DNA of 64,000 nucleotides from Petrolisthes cinctipes (lineage: Eukaryota > Arthropoda > Malacostraca > Decapoda > Porcellanidae): contig JAWQEG010001349.1 in NCBI GenBank assembly GCA_033782935.1, forward strand, positions 2,501 through 66,500, given 5' to 3'. The position numbers were made by a program, and so were the translations under genes. Below, in pieces: positions 30,266 to 42,795 of the stretch (the stretch's first letter is position 1; every line of letters starts with the position of its first letter). A model generated the notes under the pieces. That model worked only from the letters and a program-made list of their open reading frames with translations. It searched no databases and was not told the origin of the DNA.

Positions 30266-30434
30266 TGGGGTAGGGTATAGAGGAGCCCAGGGTGATAAAG
30301 AAACTCCCTTCCGCAACTGTACCATAACACTCTCACTGATACCATAACACCCTCACTGGTACCATAACAGCTGCAGTATTTGGGAATTACCCTCACTTCC
30401 CTCCCTCTGTGGCTGGGTACCAGTTCGGAAATCG

Positions 30435-30466
<32 letters not shown>

Positions 30467-30524
30467 AGCAGTTGACCTGGGCCACGGTAACGGACTTGAT
30501 AAGCTTATGTCCAGTGTCGGAACA
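30266..30524 (+). mobile_element. R-A end followed by SINE S1 body
   Basis: R-A ends at CTTCCGCAACTGTACC. It is followed by S1 units CTCACTGGTACCATAAC, GCTGCAGTATTTGGGAATTA, a GT run and TCCAGTGTCGGAAC (30524). A short M4-like piece (CTGGCATACTTTGGAGGAAT) lies at 30570-30590. Confidence 0.7.
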
Positions 30525-30595
30525 TTAAAAAAGAAAATTATTATTCTTTTTATTCTGGTCGTGTTCCCTGGCATACTTTGGAGGAATCAAGGTCA

Positions 30596-30642
30596 ATAAT
30601 AATAATAATAATAATAATAGTAATAACAACTCCCTCTCTCTC

Positions 30643-30676
<34 letters not shown>

Positions 30677-30735
30677 TCTCTCTCCCTCTCTCTCACACAC
30701 ACACACACACACATTCTCTCTCCCTCTCTCTCTAA
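30596..30735. repeat. TAA, CA and CT microsatellites
   Basis: TAA tract (30596-30620), then two CA tracts separated by TTCTCTCTCCCTCTCTCTC. Confidence 0.95.
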
Positions 30736-30839
30736 CCTTCATCGTGGAAGTGTTGCTTATTGATTTGACCGGTGTGGTTCTTACTGACCCTTAACTTGTG
30801 GAAGGAAATGATGGCGCTGCAAGAGAAAAAAGAATGAGT

Positions 30840-31095
30840 TTTATATATGTGAGAAAGAGAGAACGAGAGCAAAGTTAAAGATACCTAGCTCTGTGAGATA
30901 TCTTAAATTTTGTGAGAAAGAGAGAACGAGAGCAAAGTGAAAGATACCTCTGTGGGATATCTTTAAAATATGCATTAATTAAAGTACAATACAATATTTT
31001 ATTTTTATGAGAAAGAGAGAACGAGAGCAAAGTTAAAAAAACCTCTGTGGGATATCTTTAAAATATGCATTAATTAAAGTACAATACGACATTAT
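30840..31095. repeat. Three-copy tandem repeat, about 80-95 bp
   Basis: GAGAAAGAGAGAACGAGAGC, then AAAGTTAAAGATACCT and CTCTGTGGGATATCTT, occurs three times with small changes. Confidence 0.85.
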
Positions 31096-31169
31096 ATTTT
31101 ATTTTATTTTTCTATGTGAGCCTCTTCAGTTTTACTCACACTTTAGCCCACTGTTAGTTCTTATATCCC

Positions 31170-31740
31170 TCCACACTTCACACTTAAACACACATCTACA
31201 CCATCCCTCCCTCACACTTAAATACACACCTACACCATCCCTCCCTCACATACACATCTACACCATCCCTCACACTTCACACTCAAACGCACATCTACAC
31301 CCTCACACCTACACCCTCCACACCTCACACACACACACCTACACCCTCCACACCTCACATTTACACACCTACATCCTCCAAACCTCACATTTACACACCT
31401 ACATCCTCCAAACCTCACATTTACACACCTACGCCCTCCACACCTCACATACACACACCTACACCCTCCACACCTCACATTTACACACCTACATCCTCCA
31501 ACCTCACCCTACAACACAACTACACCCTCCACACCTCACATTTACACACCTACACCATCACCCTACAACACACCCTCACCCTACAACACAACTACACCCT
31601 CCACACCTCCACACCTATATACACACCTCCACACCTCACATTTACACACCTACACCCTCCACACCTCACCCTACAACACAACTACACCCTCCACACCTAT
31701 ATACACACCTCCACACCTCACACACCCACACCTACACACC
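31170..31740. repeat. CA-rich minisatellite, about 30-36-bp unit
   Basis: Units of CACACCTACACCCTCC followed by ACACCTCACATTTA. The Cys/Arg/Gly periodic frame on the minus strand is a translation artefact. Confidence 0.9.
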
Positions 31741-31904
31741 ATGCTGGGTTTCGAACGAGGAGGACAGCTGGGTAGAAAGGTTCCATACTCGAGTAGCGTT
31801 TCTTGAAGTCAGACAGGTATGGTTTGGTAAGGAAGGTGGAAGCGTGTGTCTTCTGTAACACTGTCTTACCGTTGTTGGGATCCTGTAATTCACCCCTGTA
31901 CCCT

Positions 31905-32203
31905 GGAGGAGAGAGAGAGAGAGATGAGTGGATGGGTGTATGGGAGGGGGCCGATGAGTGGGTGAGTGTATGGGAGGGGGCCGATGAGTGGGTGAGTGTA
32001 TGGGAGAGGGGGGTGATGAGTGGGTGAGTGTATGGGAGAGAGGGGGCCGATGAGTGGGTGAGTGTATGGGAGAGAGGGGTGATGAGTGGGTGAGTGTATG
32101 GGAGGGGGCCAATGAGTGGGTGAGTGTATGGGAGAGGGCCGATGAGTGGGTGAATGAGAGAAGGATGCTGAAGAATGGATGAATGATGGAATAGGGAGAA
32201 TGG

Positions 32204-32241
<38 letters not shown>

Positions 32242-32610
32242 TGGATGAATGATGAAATAGGGTGAGTGGTAGTGTGTGTGTGTGTGTAATGGATGAATGA
32301 TGGAATAGGCTAGGAAATATGGTCGTGTGTGTGTGTGTGTGTGTGTGTTTAATGGATGTGTGATGGAATTGGCAAGGGAGAATGGTAGTGTGTGTGTGTG
32401 TGTGTGTGTGTAAGATGGATGAATGATGGAATAGGAGAATAGTAGTGTGTGTGTGTGTGTGTGTGTGTGAATGATGGAATGGGGAGAATGGTAGTCTGTG
32501 TGTGTGTAAGATGGATGAATGATGGAATAGGCAATGGAAAATGGTAGTGTGTGTGTGTGTGTGTAATGGATGAATGATGGAATAGGGAGATTGGTAGTGT
32601 GTGTGCGTGT
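31905..32610. repeat. GTGAGTGTATGGGAG minisatellite and TG tracts
   Basis: About eight units of GATGAGTGGGTGAGTGTATG plus GGAG(A)GGGGCC, then repeated ATGGATGAATGATGGAATAG blocks separated by TG runs. Confidence 0.9.
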
Positions 32611-32639
32611 TATCACCTGGTCTTGATCACGTGCTGGAA

Positions 32640-32925
32640 ACGTGCTCACCAACTGTTACACTCCCGGAATGAGCTTAGAGCTCTTAGTGACCGATCTTTG
32701 GGTAAGGCTGGAACCTTTTCACACACCGGGATGGCGAGGTCACAACTCCACTTATGTCCCGTACCTATTCTCTGCTAGGTGAACAGTATGTATGTATATG
32801 TATGTATTCTCTGCTAGGTGAACGAGGGTTACACGTTTAAGGAAACAAACCAAAATTGTCTCCACCCACCTGGGATTCGAACCCGGGCCCTCTCGGATGT
32901 GAGCCGAGCGTGTTAACCAAAAAAA
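32640..32925 (-). mobile_element. SINE S2, tRNA-Val-like head, 5' truncated
   Basis: Minus strand: GGTTAACACGCTCGGCTCAC, then ATCCGAGAGGG and CCCGGGTTCGAATCCC form anticodon and T arms of tRNA-Val type (loop CTCACAT, anticodon CAC, 5-bp stem CTCGG/CCGAG). The D arm and acceptor stem are missing, so it is not a tRNA gene. The tail has TCGTTCACCTAGCAGAGAAT, which I recall from a common decapod SINE. A piece of the tail is duplicated around a TATG tract (32770-32825). Confidence 0.7.
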
Positions 32926-33020
32926 ATCACAACAAAATATTATGAACTCTTTCACTTCGAGTCCCATACCGTCCCCCTCAACTCGACCCCTTTGAGTTCC
33001 CTTCACTAAAATGTCTCTTG

Positions 33021-33188
33021 TACAGTCGGCGGCAAAAGTCCTGTCGCCTCACCTGCTTCACCGAGACATGCAGTGTTCATGGACTCGAGAAATACGCACG
33101 TTTTCTACACCTAATAAAATCGAGTCTTTGAACATCGCGTGCCTCGGTGAAGAAAAGTGAGGCGACAGGACTTTTGTTGCCGACTGTA
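33021..33188. mobile_element. Tc1/mariner-like MITE M6
   Basis: Ends TACAGTCGGCGGCAAAAGTC and GACTTTTGTTGCCGACTGTA are complementary, continuing CTGTCGCCTCAC/GTGAGGCGACAG with TA at both borders. Length 168 bp, no ORF. Confidence 0.85.
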
Positions 33189-33501
33189 CAGCCACAATCA
33201 AATAACCACCAACACTTTCCTTCCACCGAGCAAAATAATCAGTATCATACCAAAATATTATCATACAACACCTTACGTCAACTCAACCCCCTCAATTATT
33301 ATTATTATGAGGTGCTGCAAAATTATACACATGTTGCTCTTTATTGCCAAGATATTTACTGCAATGGAAGGAAAGTGTTTCAAGATATTATTATTAATAT
33401 TATTATGAGGTGCTGCAAAATCATACACATGTTGCTCTTTATTGCCAAGATATTTACTGCAATGGAAGGAAAGTGACGGTGGATATTTAATTGTGGCTGT
33501 A
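33187..33501. mobile_element. MITE M5, copy 2
   Basis: Ends TACAGCCACAATCAAATAAC and ATTTAATTGTGGCTGTA, with CACTTTCCTTCC/GGAAGGAAAGTG inside. Two tandem internal units (GAGGTGCTGCAAAATTATAC and on) lie at 33307-33475. It shares its left TA (33187-33188) with M6. Confidence 0.85.
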
Positions 33502-33581
33502 CCATACCTTTCCCAAGCCATCCTTTAATAACCCTTCCTTCCTCCCTCTACTCGCCTACTTCTTCTTGGTATTAGTAGAGA

Positions 33582-34000
33582 AGTACTGTGTTCTTGGCTA
33601 GGGCTGCGCAGTGTTACCACATCCGGGTAGGTCCCGGGAATTTGCCCCCGTCACTTTATGATAGTTTACACCGGTTATATCCCGGTAGTTTGCCCAGGTT
33701 AGGTCCCGGTAGTTTGTCCAGGTTATATCCCGGTAGTCTGCTGTGGTCTAGGTTAGGTTAGGTCAGGTCAGGTTAGGTCAGACTAATTTCCAAATTATGT
33801 TTGTAAAATGGGGCATATCTCGAAAACACCATAGATAAAAAGTGTCTTAGAATGGTCCAAAATAGTGGATAATGATACTATAATATACAATATAGTGAAT
33901 GAAGAAATTCTATACTAATACCATGAAAAGTGTCTTAGAATGGTCCTAAATAAGTGGGTAATGATACTAAAATATACAATATTGTGAATGAAGTATGTAC
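33582..34000. mobile_element. MITE-like repeat M2, copy 2
   Basis: GTGTTCTTGGCTAGGGCTGC, ACCACATCCGGGTAGG, repeated CCCGGTAGTTTGCC/CAGGTTA, GGTTAGGTCAGGTCAGG and GTGTCTTAGAATGGTCC twice, in the order of 13124-13515. Confidence 0.8.
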
Positions 34001-34004
34001 TTAT

Positions 34005-34440
34005 TTACTTTTACCTTCTTCCCCCTCTACACCTTCTTCACACACACCCTTCCTTCTACTTCTTCTACTCACCTCCTTCTTCCCCCTCTACCCCTTCTTC
34101 ACACACACCCTTCCTCCCTCTACCGCTTTTCCACACACCCCTTTTCTTCCCCTTCTTCTTCACACACCCCTTTTCTTCTACTCACCCCTTTCTTCCATCT
34201 ACCCCTTCTTCACACACACCCCTATTCCCCCTCTACCCCTTCTACACAAACCCCTTTTCTTCCTCCTCTACCCTTTTTCCACACACCCTTCCTCCCTCTA
34301 CTCGCCTCCTTTTTCTTCCCCCTCTACCCTTTCTTCACACACCCTTTCCTTCCCCTCCTTCACACACCCCTTTCCTTCCCCTTCTTCACACACCCTTTTC
34401 CTTCCCCTCCTTCTACTCACCCCCTTTATACAGACGTTTA
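34005..34440. repeat. Pyrimidine-rich minisatellite
   Basis: Irregular units of CCCCTTCTTCACACACCC and TTTCTTCCCCCTCTACC. Three overlapping open frames are all Ser/Pro/Phe/Thr-rich and periodic, hence not genes. Confidence 0.85.
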
Positions 34441-34574
34441 TCATTATACACGGCCCCGGTGAAGACCCCTGTGGCCGACTCGATCAGGTAACGTAGCCAT
34501 GTGTTGCCAGAACAAGGAAACGACACCAGACGCACGGAGGCAATACCAACACCCAACCTGACGAAGTGGGAACG

Positions 34575-34869
34575 TTGTGTCAGAGGTGTGTGTGTGTGTG
34601 TGTGTCAAAGGTGTGGGTATGTGTGTGTCAAAGGTGTGTGTGTGTGTGTGTGTCAAAGGTGTGGGTATGTGTGTGTCAAATGTGTGTGTGTGTGTGTGTG
34701 TGTGTCAGAGGTGTGTGTGTGTGTGTGTCAAAGGTGTGTGTGTGTGTGTATGTCAAAGGTGTGTGTGTGTGTGTCAGAGGTGTGTGTGTCAGAGGTGTGT
34801 GTGTGTGTGTGTGTCAAAGGTGTGTGTGTGTGTGTGTGTGGGTGTGTCAGAGGTGTGAGTGTGTGGATG

Positions 34870-34901
<32 letters not shown>

Positions 34902-35262
34902 CTGAGGTGTGGGTATGTGTGTGTGGGTGTGTCAGAGGTGTGTGTGTGTGTGTGTGTCAGAGGTGTGTGTGTGTGTGTATGTCAAAGGTGGGTGTGTGTG
35001 TGTGTATGTCAAAGGTGTGTGTGTGTGTGTGTGTCAAAGGTGTGTGTGTGTGTGTGTGTCAGAGGTGTGTGTGTGTGTGTGTGTCAAAGGTGGGTGTGTG
35101 TGTGTGTGTCAGAGGTGTGTGTGTGTGTGTGTGTCAGAGGTGTGTGTGTGTGTGTGTGTGTGTCAAAGGTGTGTGTGTGTGTGTGTATGTCAAAGGTGTG
35201 TGTGTGTGTGTGTGTCAGAGGTGTGTGTGTGTGTGTGTGTCAAAGGTGGGTGTGTGTGTAAT
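34575..35262. repeat. TG tracts punctuated by TCAAAGG or TCAGAGG
   Basis: About 20 units of roughly 30-40 bp: a TG run closed by TCARAGG. Alternating purine-pyrimidine tracts of this kind can adopt Z-DNA. The Cys/Val frames are artefacts. Confidence 0.95.
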
Positions 35263-36184
35263 GAATGAATGATGGAATAGGGAGAATGGTAGTGCGTGTG
35301 TGTGTGTGTATTCTTACCTATTTGTTCTTACCTATTTGTATCTTTACAGGATTTAGTCAAGCTCGTAATGTCCCGTATTTTAAAACACAATTATCATATT
35401 TTTCTTTAAAGTTATATATGTTTTTGACACACACCACTTCTTCTGGTAATTTGTTTCATTCGTCTATTACTCTATTAGTTTATTTGGAAAACTATATTTC
35501 TGTACATATTTGTGCGTATGTGTATGTTTTTGACACACACCACTTCTTCTGGTAATTTATTCCATTCGTCTATTACTCTGTTTGGAAAACTATATTTCTG
35601 TACATCTTTATCTTCTCTTCTTTTAATTAATTTTTTACTGTGTCCTCTCATTGTATAGGTATTCCTTGTTGACATAAGTTTTCTATATATATCTTTTCTT
35701 TTTCTGTGACACATTTGTAAACCATAATCATATCTCCTCTCTTTCGTCTTTTCTTCCAGTTTTGGTAATTTTAGTTTATTTAGTTTCTGTGTGTGTGTGG
35801 TTTGTTTGTCTGTGATTTTTCTTCTTGTATAACATCTTTAATTTCAGTTAATTTAGATATATACCATCTACATTTGAGTATATCATTTTTATTTTTTTCA
35901 TTTTTGTATATTTTCCTTAGTTGACATCTCTTTTCTCCACCATTTTTTTACTTGCATTCCCACTACTCTTTAAAAAAAATGTCTTTCCTCTTCTTCAGTT
36001 TTTTCATTGTTCTTCGTTTTTGCTTCTTCCACTTTTTCTCTGAGTATTTCTCTATCTTCCTTGGTTAGGCATCTAACATCTGTATATTGTTCCATTCTTC
36101 AGTGGCCTTCAATTTTCTGACATTTCTCAATACATTTTCTACCATATTACTATTTTGTAAAATTATCTTTAGTGGTCTCATTTC

Positions 36185-36301
<117 letters not shown>

Positions 36302-36509
36302 TGTGGAATTTTTCTATTTCTTCTTCCTCTTCTTCCATTATGGTTTGCATTATGCCTGTGATTTTGTTCATTTCTTCTTTATCTCTAGCAATTTTAATCC
36401 TGATTTCATCTTCTTTTACTCCATATATCATTATTGATTTATTCATAACAATTATTGTCTCTCTGACAAACTTTACATTTTTCTTATTACTTCTTTTACT
36501 TTTTCGGTA

Positions 36510-36838
36510 TTATTACAGTAGTACTGTGTTCTTGGCTAGGGCCGCGCAGTGTTACCACATCCGGCTAGGTCCTGGGAATTTGCCCCGGTCACTTTATGAT
36601 AGTTTACACAGGTTATATCCCGGTAGTTTGCCCAGGTTAGGTCCCGGTAGTCTGCTGCGGTCTAGGTTAGGTTAGGTCAGGTTAGGTCAGACAAATTTCC
36701 AAATTATGTTTGTATAACGCAAAAAACGGGACATCTCCGAGAGAAACATCATAGATGTAAAGTGTCTTAGAATGGTCCAAAATAGTGGGTAACGATACTA
36801 AAATATAGTGAACCCAGTACTTCTGTAAATTTACCCTT
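36510..36838. mobile_element. MITE-like repeat M2, copy 3, inserted in LINE
   Basis: Full M2 order from TTATTACAGTAG and TTCTTGGCTAGGGCCGCGC to GTGTCTTAGAATGGTCC and GTACTTCTGTAAATTTACC. LINE ORF1 sequence resumes on both sides. Confidence 0.8.
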
Positions 36839-37440
36839 CTTTCTTTATGTCCATTATTCCTTTATCTTGTTTCATGTTTGTTTTTATCTCTTCTTTTTCC
36901 TTTAGAATCTGTGCATATGTTTTGATTAACCACTTTTTCCTTGCATGCATTTACTACTGTACTTCATTTGCCTATTACATTTTCTCTTCAATTTCTTCAT
37001 TTTTCTCTGTTATGTTACTAGCCTTGTCCAAAACATCTGCTTTTTGTTTCATTTTGTTTATATCTTTCTCCAGCCCTACTAAATTTCCTCCTATTTCATT
37101 AGTTTTGGATTTTACTGTTTTTAGTTCAGTTGCCATCTCTTCCAATGCTATATCTTTCCTATTATTTTCCTTTACTAATTCCTCATTTATCTTTTTAGCT
37201 TCCACTACTGCCTCTTTTATTTCCATTACATCATCATCCAGTTTTTTAACTCTTCATTACCTTGTTTAAATCATCAAACTCAACTAAGTCATAATAATCA
37301 TCCTCTTTTTTCTTCTTTCCCTCTCTATTTTACTTCCACTGTCCCTCTTTTCTTTCTATTTCCTTACTTCTTGCTGTCGCACCTCTCTATCACCTTTTTC
37401 TGGCGCTATGTAACCTCACTGTTGCGGCACTTAATAACAA

Positions 37441-38129
37441 TCAATCAATCAATCTCTCTTCTTTACTTACTCTCTTATATTTACAGTTTATTAGCTGGTA
37501 ACGACCCAGCTTTGTGTTGTCTGTGGCTCAGCCGGCACGCATATTCGTGAACTTTATACGGGTATGTGCCAGCGCTTGATTTGGTTAGGTTAGGTCCAGT
37601 TTAGGTTAGGTTAGGGTAGGGTACAGGCAATACAGTTGCCAGATTCACTATTTTCTTCTCTCAGTATTTACACTTTTTGTTACTTTATATTCACTGCACT
37701 GCTTTCACTCATTATCTTCATTCACTTTTATGTGTCCAATTAAAAACAAGCATGACTTAAATACATGATTAACAAATAGATAGTGAGGACTTCTGGAGCT
37801 GTAAGAAGTCGTCTGCTTTCCTTGAAGTCCTGTGTGCATGTGTGTGTGTAATGAATGATTGATGGAATAGGGAGAATGGTAGTGTGTGTGTTAGAGCTTG
37901 TGTGTGTGTGTGTGTGTGATTACCCCCTCCATCCTTCCTTTACCCTGACCCTACTCTTCAAAAACCCTACCCAACCCAACTTTCCCCTGACCTGACCTCA
38001 CCTGTTTTGGTAGTGGATGCAAGGGCTGGAAGGAGGGTCGTCTTTCCAGGGCTTCCATACCTCCTTCCCCTTAGGGTCTAGGGATAGCTGGCCATCCACT
38101 GTGGGGGGAGGGGAGAGTAGAAAGGTTGA

Positions 38130-38130
<1 letters not shown>
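37441..38130. other. No gene seen
   Basis: AT-rich sequence with a short TTAGG-like patch (GGTTAGGTTAGGTCCAG, about 37577) and a TG run at 37895. Nothing codes convincingly. Confidence 0.6.
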
Positions 38131-38832
<702 letters not shown>

Positions 38833-38937
38833 AAATTTCTTAATGATACCAAAAATTGGGAACAGTTTATTTCGAACACACCTCAGAATTACCTCACAGA
38901 ATTATTCACTTGGTAACACTGAACCTTGTCTCCCCCC

Positions 38938-39105
38938 CCCCCCCACTGCATGTCCAAATGTATGATATGTCCAGATGTATAATATGTCCAAATGTATGAT
39001 ATGTCCAGATGTATGATATGTCCAAATGTATGATATGTCCAGTTGTATATGTCCAGATATATGATATGTCCAAATATATATGTCCAGATGTATGATATGT
39101 CCTGC
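38938..39105. repeat. ATATGTCCARATGTATG minisatellite
   Basis: About nine units of 17-18 bp (ATGTCCAGATGTATGAT, ATGTCCAAATGTATGAT) after a C run at 38931. Confidence 0.9.
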
Positions 39106-39461
39106 ACCTCTGCCCTCTCCTTTCTTCCCCTTACTCCATCTCCTTTGTTCCACCCTCTCTCTCCCCACCCACGCTCCCATTCTCTGACCCGCTTCCGTCC
39201 CCCCTTCGACTGTTCCGTTTTCTGTGTTCTTGCTACCCACTGCCTATCCTACCTTACGTGACTCCATCCCTCACCCCCGTGGCAATTCTTTCTCTAACCC
39301 GAGTTTCCGCTCTTTTCAATACCTCCAGTTGCCCCACACATACTACCTACACTCCTCGTCCCCAAAGCCCTAGCCCTCTCCAAGACTCGTAGACTGTAAG
39401 GACCCCCATTCACGCAACACACACCACAACACCTTCTGCACCCACACCTTCACTCATCATC
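39106..39461 (+). mobile_element. Gypsy element 2, CT-rich leader
   Basis: Pyrimidine-rich non-coding sequence comparable to 11580-12030 of element 1 and leading to the gag ATG. No 5' LTR or primer site precedes it: the minisatellite at 38938-39105 abuts, so the element is 5' truncated. Confidence 0.55.
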
Positions 39462-40672
39462 ATGGCTACCCCAACAGACACCACACTCTTCACTCACAAC
39501 ATGTCTCTCCCACACGCCTCTACCTCTCCTCCACACGTCACTGTCCAACCCGCCACGATACACGTTCCCTACGCTCCTCCATTTAATTATGATGTCCACG
39601 CCTGGTTCCTCCACCTGGAGGCGGTTTGGCGTGAACAAACTTACACCCAACATCAAAAATACCAATCCATTATTCGTGCACTTCCGTACGAGGTCTTCTC
39701 TTCACTTTCCCCACTTATATCCACCTACAGCCAAGACACCCTCTGTGACAAACTTAAGGCCGCCATCATCTCAGCCCACGGCACGACTCCACAACAGTAC
39801 CTAAAGGCGTTAGAGGACGTGCAGCTGGAGGGGCGCCGTTCGTCTGAGTTGTTGCGGCATATGCAGCAACTCAATGAAAAAGCTGCTACACCCTTCAACA
39901 ACGACGTCCTCAAAGGTAGACATGCCAAGTTCCTGCCCACCACGATACAGCTACATCTCCAGGTGCAACCCAACCTGCCCCTCCGGGAATACGGCAAGCT
40001 GTCGGACTCCTTGATGGATACGTTTGCGGATGGCTCTGCTACGTGGCCCTCACAGCATACTACCACCACCATCGCCACGCCACCTACGCCGCTGCCAGTG
40101 CCTAACCCCCTACCTCCAGCTCAACAACTACCAGCGCCACCACCACCCCAACAGCCACATCTTCCTACACACCAACCCCAGTACATTATCCCAACACCCC
40201 ATCACCAACAAATGCAACCTCATCCACAACACCAACATCATCTCACAAACACACCACAAACTCAACATACCATGCCACCACCACAACAACACTATTCAGA
40301 TCTCAATCCACAACACTACTACTCCTTAGCCCAACATATTCAGACACTGCAACACAAAATTGACACTATGCAAGCAACACAAACACAACAACAATACCAG
40401 TGGCCCACACCAGTCCGCCAACTCCCACCTACTACATATCAACCACCTGCAACGGCACCACAACCCCTGCACCAACACCAGTGGGCTCCACCAGTCCACC
40501 AACTTCCTCCTACGACTCGTCAGACACTTGCAACCGCACCACAACAGTAGCACAACCCAACCTATGTGTATACCACTAGAGGTTCGGCCATGCAGCACGC
40601 AACTGTCGTCCCCCTTGCAATTGGGGCTCTTCTGCCACCCGCCTACCTGCCAGACCAACACAGGGAAACGAG
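39462..40672 (+). pseudogene. gag: Gypsy element 2 gag
   Basis: ATG at 39462 (CATCATGGC) opens 362 codons. The capsid-like region is clear: APPFNYDVHAWFLHLEAVW, YQSIIRALPYEVFSSL, DTLCDKLKAAIISAHGT and EDVQLEGRRSSELLRHMQQL (residues about 35-155), typical of CsRn1-like and related Gypsy Gag. A Pro/Gln/His linker follows, then stop at 40550. After a frameshift the zinc knuckle is recognisable at about 40565-40615 (H, RFGHAARNCRPPC) but carries a TAG between His and Arg. It ends QGNE stop, as in element 1. Gag is therefore broken only at its C-terminus. Confidence 0.8.
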
Positions 40673-40897
40673 TAAGGCGGTGGCAAGATAATGCCCACTA
40701 CGGTACCGCCCACACTACGACATCCAACTCAGGGCCTCTCAGCAACACACCTACGAACCAACACCATCAACTCTACGCACCATCGTCGGCCAACCACAAC
40801 ACGGCAGCAAACCTCGCCACCGCTCCGATACCACCGGCCCATCAACACTCCAGGAAACCCAGTCAGACACCTCGTCACACTGCTCGCACCTGCTGTG

Positions 40898-41195
40898 GGT
40901 AGAAGACATAGAGTCGGGGGACAACTTCCTCGTGGACTCTGGGTCTGAGGTCAGCATGGTCCCACCCATACCCAAAGACAGAGACTGCCAGGCGGCTACA
41001 GCATATGACCTTCTGGCAGCCAATAAGTCACCCATCGCTACTTACAGCACCAGGAGCAGAGGCCCCCATCTTGGGTCTGGATTTCCTTACGGCCCACGTT
41101 ATACTGATCGACCCCAAGAGACAACGGCTTATCCACCAACCCTATGGATCGATTATCCCCACTAAACACTGCATCCGGGACCATACGATCACGTG
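40898..41195 (+). pseudogene. pol: Gypsy element 2 protease, rest of pol deleted
   Basis: LLWVEDIESGDNFLVDSGSE then VSMVPPIPKDRD gives the retropepsin DSG site. SPIATYST is followed too soon by APILGLDFLTAH, missing about 20 residues, with a frameshift at the join. RQRLIHQPYGSIIPT ends it. About 10 bp later LTR sequence begins, so RT, RNase H and integrase were removed by a single large deletion. Confidence 0.75.
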
Positions 41196-41205
41196 ACGAC
41201 GACAG

Positions 41206-41538
41206 GCACACCAACTGAATAAAAGGGCCGCACCGCCAGCACTCGTCCACTTCCACACTAGCTCCGGACCGAGAAGCACAAGCCCCTGCCGTCATACCTG
41301 CCACTACCTGCACCAAGCCTTCCATATATGTTCCCACCTTGATCACACAAGTGCGTTCCCGTCCTACACAACTCTCCTGCAACAACTACAGCCCTCTCAC
41401 GACCCTACACGGCAGGCTGCTGGCCTTCTACATATTTGTGTGCATAACCCTCTGTACTTACCAATAAAGTGTTACCGTGTATCCTAGAGTCTGTTCACCC
41501 GGGTAGTAATGAAAGGGCTTCTTTGACGTTATACAGGT
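41206..41538 (+). mobile_element. Gypsy element 2, 3' LTR (5' part missing)
   Basis: From CTGAATAAAAGGGCC (41216) through ACCAATAAAGTG (41461, poly(A) signal) and AGAGTCTGTTCACCCGGG to GTTATACA. It matches 10856-11170 in order. The TGTAGCGGC start and upstream half are missing, lost in the same deletion as pol. Confidence 0.8.
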
Positions 41539-41980
41539 GCTCCAGATTTATCAACACAAAACTTTCCCCTTAATTAACGCTCATAATACTACAAAACAAA
41601 AATGAACAAATTTTGAGTAAAAATATAATCTTTCTAAGTATTAACAAATATATAGAACAAATTTCCAATTATAAAAAACGAACAAATATTGAGTACAAAC
41701 ATAATCTTTCAAAGTATTAACAAATAGATAGAACAAATTTCCACTTATTAGAAAAGAAAAAAAAAATTAGTATAAAAATAATCTTTCAAAGTATTAACAA
41801 ATAGATACCCGGTAGAACAAATTTCCACTTATAGAAAAACGACGCACATTTACATAGGACATAAAAAAATGGCTACGTGGAAGACTACAGAATCCTCCAA
41901 ACTATGCCACAAAACAGATATCTTGTTTATATTAACACTCAAGATCGTCTCTGTTTTCCAGCATAGTTTGGAGTAATCAG
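41530..41980. repeat. M4 fragment, three-copy tandem repeat, second M4-like foldback
   Basis: GTGCTCCAGATTTATC to TTTCCCCTTAATTAA (41538-41574) is an M4 end. AACAAATTTTGAGTAAAAAT with TAATCTTTCTAAGTATT repeats three times at about 85-bp period (41595-41840). AATCCTCCAAACTATGCC and GCATAGTTTGGAGTAATC (41889-41978) form an M4-like foldback. Confidence 0.7.
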
Positions 41981-42010
41981 ATCACCCACCACCCCCAGTT
42001 TCCCCCCACG

Positions 42011-42209
42011 TACAGCCACAATCAAGTAACCACCGACACTTTCCTTCCATCGTGCAAATAAATCAGTATTATATCAAAATATAATCATACAACAACACCT
42101 TACGTCAACTCAACCCCCTCAATTATTATTATGAGGTGCTGCAAAATCATACACGTGTTGTTCTTTATCACCAAGATATTTACTACGATGGGAGGAATGT
42201 GTTGCAAGA

Positions 42210-42248
<39 letters not shown>

Positions 42249-42441
42249 GGGGTGCTGCAAAATCATACACGTGTTGTTCTTTGTTACCAAGATATTTACT
42301 ACGATGGAAGGAAAGTGTTGCAAGATATTATTATTATTAATATTATGAGGTGTTGCAAAATCATACACGTGTTGTTCTTTATTACCAAGATATTTACTAC
42401 GATGGAAGGAAAGTGTTGGTGGATATTTGATTGTGGCTGTA
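42011..42441. mobile_element. MITE M5, copy 3
   Basis: Ends TACAGCCACAATCAAGTAAC and GATATTTGATTGTGGCTGTA (inverted, about 45 bp of TIR). The interior holds three tandem units (GGTGCTGCAAAATCATACAC and on) separated by TTA tracts, versus two in copy 2. Confidence 0.85.
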
Positions 42442-42614
42442 CCCTCCCTTCTTACCTGACGTGACGTGAGTATTGTCTGACGTGGCTTGAATGTCGTCTG
42501 GCTGAGGGAAGTGGACGAGGCGGCTAAAGGGAATTGTCTGTAAAGGGAGTACGAGGAGGAGGAGGACAAGGACAAGGGTAATGGGGACGAGAAGCGAAAC
42601 CAGTAATCTTTTCA

Positions 42615-42763
42615 TATTGGTAGTAGTAGTAGTGGTATTGGTGGTGGAGGTATAAAGGTAGTAGTAGTAGTAGCGGTAGTAGTAGTAGTAGTAGTGGTGG
42701 AGGTATAAAGGTTGTTGTAGTCGTAGTAGTAGTAGTAGTGGAGGTGGAGGTATAAAGGTAGTG

Positions 42764-42795
<32 letters not shown>

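Noticed and set aside
31732..32652. 306-codon Thr/His/Ser-rich minus-strand frame
   Set aside because: Runs through tandem TG and GTGAGTG arrays; low complexity throughout.
32865..32925. tRNA-Val gene
   Set aside because: Anticodon and T arms are recognisable but the D arm and acceptor stem are missing and a SINE tail follows.
34566..35272. Long Cys/Val open frames of 119 to 231 codons
   Set aside because: Translations of TG repeats; periodic and open in several overlapping frames.
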